A stretch of DNA of 64,000 nucleotides, from positions 69,853,670 through 69,917,669 of the forward strand of contig OY744606.1 of the NCBI GenBank assembly GCA_963556255.1, written 5' to 3'. Both the position numbers and the translations under genes were made by a program. Numbering within the stretch: the stretch's first letter is position 1; every line of letters starts with the position of its first letter. Source of the stretch: Allolobophora icterica. Its lineage: Eukaryota; Annelida; Clitellata; Crassiclitellata; Lumbricidae. Positions 1-17,100 of the stretch are shown piece after piece. The notes beneath the pieces were generated by a model, which searched no databases, had not been told where the DNA came from, and saw only the letters and a program-made list of their open reading frames with translations.

Positions 1-6648
<6,648 letters not shown>

Positions 6649-8141
6649 TGTTAATGTTTAGCGAAGACATTTAATAGCTATCAAAGATCCTAAGTTGTGT
6701 GTGAAGAAGTGAGCGCGAAGGCTTTATTTTTGCTCCATTGCTTTAGATCGAAATATTTCTCTGTTTATTTGATTAGTTTCATAAGCAGCGCTGTTGTAAG
6801 AAGAAAGTCTTAAGCCTCACAGCTATAAGATCAAAGAGCTCCAGTCCCCAATTCAAATATTTGATGTAGAACCGTAAACTTTTACATGGACACAACTGTA
6901 TGTGCTTCTGAATCGTTGCATCGATTTCCTTTCGACTGTTTACGAACTATGGCACTTAAATCTCTGCTATTATTACTATTATTATGTGTGTGAGGATGCC
7001 GGTCGGTTCGCGTACCGACGATAGATTATTTCAGAGATTTATATCTCGAGCGATAGGAGGGTAAATGTAAAATTTAAATGTACATGTTTTGATATAGCCA
7101 CCGTATGGCCTCGACTCTGCTCCTTTTTCAATGATTTGGAACTAGACATCATACAACACCAGTGCCACCACAGCGCAGATGATAAACGACACAGAAGCAA
7201 ATTAAAATAATATAATTTGATAACGAACTCGCTTCAGAATTAAACCGTTGGTCCATCATATTTTCTATAGCGTGCATACGCTACAAGTTGGTCAAGTGCG
7301 TCGTATAGGCCTCTTACAACCTTGAGGCCCAGGTGCGGTGTCAAGCTTGTAAGGGGCCTATACGACGCTCAGTCGCGGCCTCAAGTTTTTAATGGGATTC
7401 CAAATTTAGCGCCGACTCTGTATACTAGCTCACATGACTTTCACAACGATATTACAGTAGTGACTTTTACTGTAATGAAAGTAATTAATTGTACCCAATT
7501 TTTACCTATGTTTAGGCCTAGGCTTACTCAGTGATTTCATAGACTACCTGAGATTATATTATGCGGTCACTCTAAGATTCATTATTCTGTGGTTTTGCGC
7601 TATGACGTCAAGCTAGGCAGTCTAGCGTTCGTTGAAACAACAAACAATAAAAATTCATGGTTTTACTAAACTACACTTTTAATGTTATCAAAGAATAACT
7701 CGCGAAAGATACAACCAGCCACGGCTACCCTAAACCGAACTGCAGCAGCTGACGGGCGGTCTTTAGTTGATGTAGGCGTTCTGAAACTTATAGTTATCGC
7801 GAGCAGAAGGGTCATTCCACAAGTATCGTGTTTATTCGATTATACAGTTTAACGGAGATTTTTTGCCGGTAGCTGCATGACAGTTGTACGCGATCGTCAG
7901 CGGGGTTGCTCGTCAGTATCTGGCAAAGTTCGGACCTATTTAATGGCCCAAATACCTACATTTTTTGGTACAAAGAGATGACAAAGCGCTTTTTAGAACG
8001 ACTTTGGATACAGTAATTGAAGACAAAATTTGATCCGTTTATTAATTAAGCAACAGAAATGTTAACATAAGGACTGTTCTTGAGCAGTTGCAAGGAATAT
8101 TTATTGTTGTGTACGTAGCATTTTACAACTAAGCATCGAAA
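6649..8141. promoter_or_regulatory. Divergent intergenic region between MBD and KLHL genes
   Basis: The MBD start codon (6648, minus) and the KLHL start codon (8142, plus) point away from each other across about 1.5 kb. Both promoters and 5' UTRs should lie here. I see no convincing TATA box or upstream exon. The main structured feature is the hairpin at 7298-7368. Confidence 0.55.
7298..7368. repeat. Long near-perfect hairpin
   Basis: Arm 7298-7319 (GCGTCGTATAGGCC...) pairs with 7347-7368 (...GGCCTATACGACGC) with one T-G wobble. After a single C-C mismatch the stem continues with CTTGA (7321-7325) and TCAAG (7341-7345). The loop is about 15 nt, so the stem is about 27 pairs. It could be a transcribed RNA hairpin or a tiny palindromic element. 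Confidence 0.85.
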
Positions 8142-11100
8142 ATGGATTCAAATATGCAAGAACTTTACAGAAACTCAACAATGGCACTACTGCAGGCAAA
8201 GAAACGACTGAGTACGGAGGGGGATCCAGCGTTTCTTGACGGTTCACGCAGGGTTTTGGATTTCATGTACAAAATATGGCAAGACCAGAAACTGTGTGAT
8301 GTTTTGATAACAACCAATGGAGGCTGTGTTCAGGCTCACAGGGTGGTGCTAGGGGCTTACAGTGACACTCTGAATAAGACTTTCCAAGGCTACAATAGTG
8401 GAGACATGGTAAAGCTGGATCTTACAGACTTTCGAAGTGAAATTGTCATGGCAGTACTCAATTTTATGTACACGACAGAACTGGATTTGAATTGTCATGT
8501 AATTGGCCAGGTGAGCTTATTAAGGTGATGTTGCCTCTGAAATAATAGTATAACCTAACTGTAGCCAGAATTCAAATTAAGGGAGGAATCATAAACAGGT
8601 GTATTCCATTGCTGTGGTATAATCAACTGACACTTGACTTCATCTTTATTATTTCTTGCAACTGTTGGTTTAAATTCTTTGTTGGCAACTACTGGCTCAG
8701 GCTGCTGCTTTGAAGATGTTCTGTCAAGTTAATATTCAGAATTGTTCTTATTAAGTATTTGAAATTGCTTTGCAAAGTAAAAATGTTTCTACTGGTTGTC
8801 ATTGATAGGTTTTATGTGAGAATGAATTTTTTTTTTACTTCAAACAGGTCTTGGCGTGTGCCAATGAGCTTGGTATTGACCTCATTATACAAGTATGTAT
8901 GGACTATTTGGGCAACCTTGACGTGAACAATGCCATCTTGCACTACTCAATTGCTGAAAATAACAGTTTAAACGACATTCGAGACAAAGCCTACGTCTTC
9001 ATTCTTGACAATTTTCCAGAGGTTTCATTTACGAGACATTTTCTTTACCTACCATTCGAAAGGGTATTAAAGATTGTGAGTAACGAGAATTTATGCATCA
9101 ATACGGAACTGGATGTGTTTTCTGCGGTCGTACGTTGGGTTGATTTTGATGTGAGACAGAGACTGAGTTACGGCTACCAGCTGCTGGACTCTGTCAACTT
9201 TGAGAATTTGCCACCAGAGAACCTTGTGCAGGAAGTGGAGGCTGTTGGCTGGATTATTAATAATCCAGAATGTGTCAAAAATTACCTGTACAGAGGCATG
9301 AAGTAAGACACCAGTAATTTGGTATGCTTTTCTCTTTCTGCATGGCTGTAGTATTCATAATAAATAGGTACCCATAACTAAAACTGCATTTTATTTGCAA
9401 GAATTGCAACACATTAGGACAGTTTAACAGTTTCTAAATTTAGCAGGTCATTGCACACAAGAATCGCTTCAGGTTCTACCATCTTGGCCAATGTTGAGCC
9501 AGATCATGCACAGCTTTGTGGAAAGGGAAACACAGACAACCAGAGTGAACAGCCATAACCATATATTCGTTTATTCAAATAGATAGTTGACAGCATGCAA
9601 CTATTGACAATAGGATAAAATGTACAGTAATTAAAACATCAGAGGATTAAAATATTAATTTGAAATAATAGCAATAATAGTTCTCATTAAAATCAGTTAG
9701 AGTAAAATTAGGAGCTAGTAATAGCAAGAATGGTTTAACAGGAAGCTTTAAATGAGGATTAACTTAAGAGGGAAGAGGAGGTGAAGTAATGTGTTTAAAC
9801 GCTTTAAATGAAGATTAACTTAAGAGGGAAAAGGAGGTGAAGTAATGTGTTAGTAGATATCCTTGGTGCAAACTGGATGTGCAAAGGCTGAATCTAGTGG
9901 CACAGGATTGAGACGAGTCGAGAAAGAGTGTGAACCATGCAGTTGACACCGAACGTATGTTGAGCCCACAGACAGAAGGAAGAAAGATTGGGTATATGCA
10001 CGCACAGGGCTAAATATCTTGCAAAATAAGCATGTATGGATTTTAGACTGATTTGACCATCTCAACCTGCTCCAGTAGCTGATTCTTACACCCCAAGAGA
10101 AAGATATTGTTTGAGGGCAAGCCAAGCACCAGGATCCATATTAGGATTCCGGGTACCATTTCAACTACTGGTATGAATTGTTTAGGGCTAGAAACAGATA
10201 TCCGTACCCCATGAACTCCCACTCACTGGTTTTGTGACAAATACTTAGAAGTGTGAAGTGCACAGATGCATGCCAGATTTTATTTTGGTCTTGTGACTTG
10301 GTCTGGGATTTCATGAATGTACTTACCACTGGACATTTTGCAGCATTGCTTGAGAATAATTTGCTGGTTATAAATAAATCTATAACTCTAACCTTTGATG
10401 CAGTGTTTAATCTAGACGTCTTTGGGATGGGGGGAAATTTCCCCCCCCAGGATTGAAGTTTCTCCCCCCCAGAGCTCAGCCATACAATATTGTAAGGTAG
10501 AGACCTTTTTGGGGGGAAATTCCCCCAGGATACATGTTGCGGTCCCCCAGAGACGAGTAAACAAGGAGTAATATATGAATAAAACAACAGAAGAAGATAT
10601 ATGACATTTTTTGAGAGATGAATTCCTAAAAAAAAGTCGTCAAAGGTTTAAGTGTGCAAAAAGTCAGGAAAAATGGGATGAATGACTAAAAAAAGCTCAT
10701 AAACTTTTTTGAAGATGAAATTGCCGAAAATTTTTGGACGTAGTTAAATTTTACACCCCGAGAAACCTTGTTTTCCCCCTCCCTCAGAACAGGGGGACTA
10801 GATTAAACACTGCCTTTGATGGCTTCTGGCTAATGTTTTGTACAGGCAAACTGATCCATACTGATGGATGCTTTGCTTCTTTGCAGTATAATGTGCATTT
10901 ACATGTGATTTCCTTTACTAGGTACAATGCCTTAAAGATAGGCGGTAGTCCATTAGCTGATGATTACACACCAAGAGAAAGAAAATGTGTCAGGGCAAAC
11001 GAAGAACCCGTAGATGAAGGGGAAACATATCGATTTTCGGTATGTATTGTGGTGTAGTAGCATATTTTAATGTATGTTTTAATGGTTGGAACTATATAGG

Positions 11101-14100
11101 ATACAAGCACGTGGAAGAAGTCCAGTCTTTGTTTTCAATGCTGATTACAAGGAATGCTGATTACAAGGAACGGAATATGAAAATATATTGATAATGGAAT
11201 TTTGTGTGAACACTGTAGGCATAATGAAACATTGTGTGAACACTGTAGGCATTATTGTAGTTAATAATATAATGAACATTTATATAAACGACAGATAGCC
11301 TAGAGAGGCATAGAATTTTCTAACCTAAATGAATATAAATACATAGAGTGATTGAATATAGATATATGGACTGACTGAAGACCTAGAGAGTCGTTGCTTG
11401 TATATGAATCACTAGCATAGCTGTTCCCTACAGCTACAGCTGGGCGGAGTCGACCAGTAAGGCGACAGCAGCTGCAGGGCAGCGATATGTGCAGGTAACG
11501 GATTTGGAAAGAAAGAAAGAGATGACCAAATAAGGACAGAATACGCGAAAGGGGCAGGAACAGAAAGGGAATAAAATGGAGCAAAATATGGAGTCGGGAT
11601 TCACTGTCGGAAGACGTTAGGATCGAGGCATGGGACATTGACGACGGAATTAACGAAAGCTGCTGCTTCATTCTGGCTGATGAAACTGATGTGGCCTGCT
11701 GGATTCAGTCTTGTTCATCTGAAACTGCTGAGGAATAGAGAAATCGGTGCCTCTCAAAAAGGCTGAGCACTATAAACTCCATTCAGAACTCGCCACAGCT
11801 ATATTCTATCGTAAATTCCTAACTGAGCTCCACTTGTTTATATTGCTTCATTTTTTATAAAGGCAAGCTATATGCTGAACTTACCATATATATATATTTC
11901 GATGGAACCTGCCCTAAGGCCGGCCCTTAGGGAAAGGTCAGTAGGGCAACCACCTAGACCCTCATGCATACTGGAAATCTGACCCTTTGGGCCTGAAAAC
12001 TACAACTGGTGTAAGTTTGGTTATTTATTGAAAGATAGATTTCTTCTTCATTAATCGAGAGGAAGTGGAAGTTTTGATGTGAAACGCATAATATATCAAG
12101 CTGCATGATAGCATAAGGACAGAGGACTGGGAAGAGAGTGGTCGGGTATATGAAAGACAGCGGTGACCATTATACCTATATACATTTTACGCAAATATAG
12201 CATAAATATACAATATTCGTTGCTTAGGCTTTCAGAGAAGCAGATAGGGACTGGGTCAGTTCCTGTCAAAGTGGAACTCCAGAGGCCTGTCTAAATGTAT
12301 AGCATGTTGAGTCTGAAGTTCTCTGTCGGCATCTTGGCACTTACTGGACACAGGCATTCGTTGTATTTCATATGAGTTGCATTAAAATTTAGAGCGCAAA
12401 TGATAAAATATCTTTAAAGCTGTCATTTTTTGCCCATTTTCCACCTCTGGACAGCACCGCCGTGCTGTGGCTGCACCATTCGCTACTCTATTATGCCACT
12501 GTGACCTGGAACCGATTTGACCCTCTGCCTCTCGATTTTGTTTTGACTAAGCGCATATGAATAAGCTGGTTCTCGTGACTTGGCTTTTTCGGCCCTGAAA
12601 TCTCGAGATTACGATTATGAAATGAGTACACTAGCTGTACTATTTGGAATGAGCTTCCTCCGTTCACTCGTTCTTCTATTCTCTCAGGTAACGTCTCTTC
12701 CTCTTTTACCTTTCTTAAAACTTGCTTTTTCTCTCGGGGTCTCTCGCACTGGGAGCACTTCTGAATGGCCCTCCCGCTAGAAGCACTTTATAAATATCCG
12801 AATACAATACAGTACAATACAATACAATACTAGTGCTTGTGATGGACAGACGACCAACCAGTGCAACCACCCTTGCATATCAAGCTAAAAAATGAAGTCA
12901 GTAATACTTTATTCATATCCGTGGCTGTCTTTTGGGATTGGATCGAGTAACTTCACTTCGTCATATCAAAATAATTTAAGTAATTATGGTGAAATTAATG
13001 CCTACCTGTACATGTTTCTAAGTTGCAGAAGAAGTTGTATACCTATTAGTAGATATTTTCATGTATTACATCACTTTTAGAGATTTTCGAACGACGACGG
13101 TTCAGTGCCTCAGGTGGAAGTTGGTGAACCACGAAATTCAGGAGAAGACAGACAGCTTTCACAGCACTTTAGGCGAACGAAACGTCTTGACCACGAGGAG
13201 TTGCAACCGAATCGTAGGCAGGACCAGAGTTATGAGCAGGAGGAAGAATATGAGCCGCGGTTGAGTTATGGTAAGACACAAAATTATGGGACACAGCCAT
13301 TCAGGCCTGAGCAGCGAGTCAGTGGTGGGCAGCGAGTCAGTGGTGGGCAGCGATTCAGTGGTGGGCAACGAGTCAGTGGTGGGCAGCGAGTCAGTGGGGG
13401 GCAGCGATTCAGTGGTGGGCAGCGAGTCAGTGGTGGGCAGCGAGTCAGTGGTGGGCAGCGAGTCAGTGGTGGGCAGCAGAATGGTCAAGGACAGCGACGC
13501 AGTAGTGCGCAGCAGCGCTCATCCAACAACATCTCTGCATCAGCCCGTGAACAATCTACCTCTTCATCAGTGGATACTTTTCATCCGCCAGGTTCAGCCG
13601 TACCTTCTCCAACATTCAGAGAATTCCTGCCATTGCAGAAAAGACCAGAGCAGCCAAAATTCCAGCCACTGGAGAAGAGACCAGAGCTGCCAAAATTCCA
13701 GCCATTGCAGAAGAGACCAGAGCTGCCAAAACGCCAACAGTTGCATGTGAAGCAAGGTCAAAACTCACAGGTTACAGAAGGTCGTCGACATCCATCGAAG
13801 TCACGTCGATTGCCAAACAAACGTAAAAACAATCAACATGGGCAATCACCACTGCAGCAATTTCAACAGCAGGCATCTTCACTACAATCTTCAGTACAGG
13901 TAGATGGCCAGCTTCCTTGCATCATTGCTGTTGGTGGCATCGACCTTGATAGCATGGATCCGGATATACCTGGGAAACATCTGTTCACTTATTCTCAGTA
14001 TAACAAATGGAGCATGTTTACTAGTCCCATGAAGAAATATATTCATCATCATGGAGTTGGAGTTATTGACGGAAAGCTGTATATTGTAGGTTAGTATCTG

Positions 14101-17100
14101 TGCTTATCCTTATCCTCGATTAGAGCTAATTGATTAGACAAACAGCTAATTCTGTTGCCTGATCCTAATTCTAATTCTGATTGATTAGCAATTTGTTTAG
14201 CTAATTCTAATCATAAAAAGATTAGCTGATTAATTCTAAGAATCTTTGAAATTATGGTAAAAACGAGTTCATTAAGAATGTCGTTATGTTGACGTCAGTA
14301 CTGATAATCAAGAATTGTCAGTCGTCGTATTAAAAACCAGATAACCAGGACAAATTAATTAAAATCAGACTAGAAAAAAAAACAGAATGAAAAATCATGG
14401 CTAATGGGACAATTGCCTTTGCAAAGAATGTGAAATTGTGTCAATACGAGCTTGAACGGCGGTTGAGAAGCACACTCGTACGTCGTTTTCAACTGACTGT
14501 AAACACCTTCTGTGTTTCGTTTTCTACCGTTTGTGAGAGACTGCTTGGTATTGGGGTTTATGTGTTGCAAGCATCGTCACCTGTTATCGCGCCTCTTCTT
14601 CGATGCTACCCTAGTCCAAGAACTCCAAGTAGTTTGTCTGTTGTCAGCTCTGGATTGGAGTCCATTAGCTGGTGACTTCTAATTATCTGAGCACTGTTGA
14701 CTTATTCATAAACTCTTTGTTCCTCATAGCTTTAACGTCATTACTCCGGTGCAGGTAGAACTTTTGTGAGTTGCTTAAAAGGCGCTATAGTATGAGTCTG
14801 GATACATACATACATGCATATATAGTTACATACACATATACATAAATACTATGGGCTTCAGACACCTCTTTGCTGATGATGTCCAGGCATGTGTCCATGG
14901 GCCTCCTTCCTCTCAACTTCTTGCTGAGCGCATTATAGCTCTTTCTCTTTATCTTCATTCCTGGATGTCTTCCAATTGCCTATCACTCAACTCATCCAAA
15001 ACCCAATTTATCTGGTTTGGCACTCCTCAGCAACTTCAGAAACTTGACTTTGCTCTGCTTTCTCAAAGGTTTCCGCTTTTGTCTTTCTCGTCTAGCATTC
15101 GCGATCTAGGAGTGACCCTTGATCAATTCTCTCACCTTTACTGAACATATTTCCAGCTCATCTGCACTTCCTACTTTCACCTAAGGCTCCTTAGGGCTAT
15201 TCGTCACTCTGTCTCATCTCCGATTTTCTCTTCGATTGTCCATGCATTTGTCTGCTCTAGACTTGACTACTTTAATTCCTTTCTCATCGGTCTTCCCAAG
15301 GTCCGTCTTGCTCCTCTTCAGTCCGTTCTCATTGCTGCTGCTAGACTAATTTACCGTCTTTCTAAATTCTCTCATATCACCACCTTTATGGCTGAAGAAC
15401 TCCACCGGCTCCCGCTTTCTGCCCGCATCCAATTCAAGGTCCTCATCATCTCTCAAGCTTAACTTGGTTTCGCTTCAAAATATTTATTTGATTTAATTCA
15501 TCATCCTCACTCTGCTGCTTCTATTCGTCCTCTTCATTCCTCTGACTGTTTGGACCTCTTCTTTCCCCATGTCAGTACTTCACTGGCACAATCTAGGTCT
15601 TTTGCTTCCATTGGCCCTGCCCTTTGGAATGAGTTTTCTTCATCTGTTCGTTCTTCTATTCTCTCAGATAACGTCTCTTTTACCTTTCTTAAACGTCTGT
15701 TTTACCTTTCGCCTATTCTCTCAGATAAAACGTCTCTTCCTCTTTTACCTTTCTTAAAACTTGTTTTTTCTCTCGGGGTCTCTCGCACTGGGAGCACTTC
15801 TGAATGGCTCTCCCGCTAGAAGCGCTTTATAAATGCCCAAATACAATACAGTGCAATACAATACAATACAATACAATACAATACGTGTGATACATAAGAT
15901 TAGATTTGACAAAAATGTATTTTCTCGTGATGTCTAAATCAGGCACCTTCAAGTATGAACAGTTATTTCTAGTCGTCATGTAACAAGTTTTCACGACTTG
16001 TTTGCAGCAAGCTGCAGTTATCTGCAAGATGCAAGCATTGTTCATTCGACAGGAACAAGGTAAATGAAGAAAGCTACTTTGTGAATGAATAGCTTTTCTA
16101 GAATTGGCAAAAAATGCTGTAGGTTTTGTGCATTTTGCTGCTTCTTCTAGGTGGAGCTGTACATAGCAGTAAGCATCCTGAAAATCTTGGAGTGGCCACG
16201 AACGAAGTTCTGGTCTTTGATCCAGTTTCTCGTAACTGGTACCATGCAGCTTCAATGATCTACTCTCGAGCATACGCTGCAGTTTTGGTCTGGAAAAAGC
16301 AGTTGCTTGTTGTTGGTGGGGAAGACAGCGTTAAACAGTCAGTTTGTTGCAGAGTTTTTATAAATGGAAGTCTATTTTATGTTTAGTGCCAACTATAAAT
16401 TATGAGGTCATGCTTGTGAATGCTTGCCAGCAAAGGCAGGCATTGTGAGATTTATTTAACCACAAATTAAAAGCCAGAACTGTTCATATCGTATAGTAAT
16501 GTATGATATTACAAAAGGTAACTATGCCTTTATATAGCACCCACTAGGACTCTTTTAAAATTGTACCTAGCCAGACCAAAGTTTGTTAGAAGTCACCAAG
16601 ATTGCCAAGTGCATCTAGTATACATTCAGGAGTGGTAAAAATAATGAAAGTATTTCTGCGATGCGTCTATGTGCCAACTTATGCTGTGTAACTGTGTGAT
16701 TGCGTAACGTGACCAAATTAGCAACATTTGGAAATGTGACTTTCATTCGATTTTGTTGAGCGCTGGGTCTTAGGGTTGTTTCTTGCACCAACATTATTAT
16801 TATTATGCTTTTGTTAAGCACCACTATCTAATGACCATCCATATAGTACGTACGCAAAAATCCTGGAAAATTAGACCCTCCCTGTACGCACTCGTACTCT
16901 TTTCCACCCTCACCTGCGTACGTATGCTTGATGCACCCCCAAGACCAGATGCAGAATGTGTCAGTACGACAGGTACAGGCAGCGGCTGTCTGCACTTTAG
17001 GCCAGATTGAAGGATGAGAGCAATCCATGGACTCACTGCTGAGCTGTGTGATAGTTTAATAATAGCGTTGAGAGGTAAGGACCGTAAGGCGGCATACAAG

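Noticed and set aside
13159..13750. Overlapping repeat-rich frames antisense to, and in another frame of, KLHL exon 4
   Set aside because: The 18-bp unit keeps all frames open; only the frame continuous with BTB and Kelch is supported.
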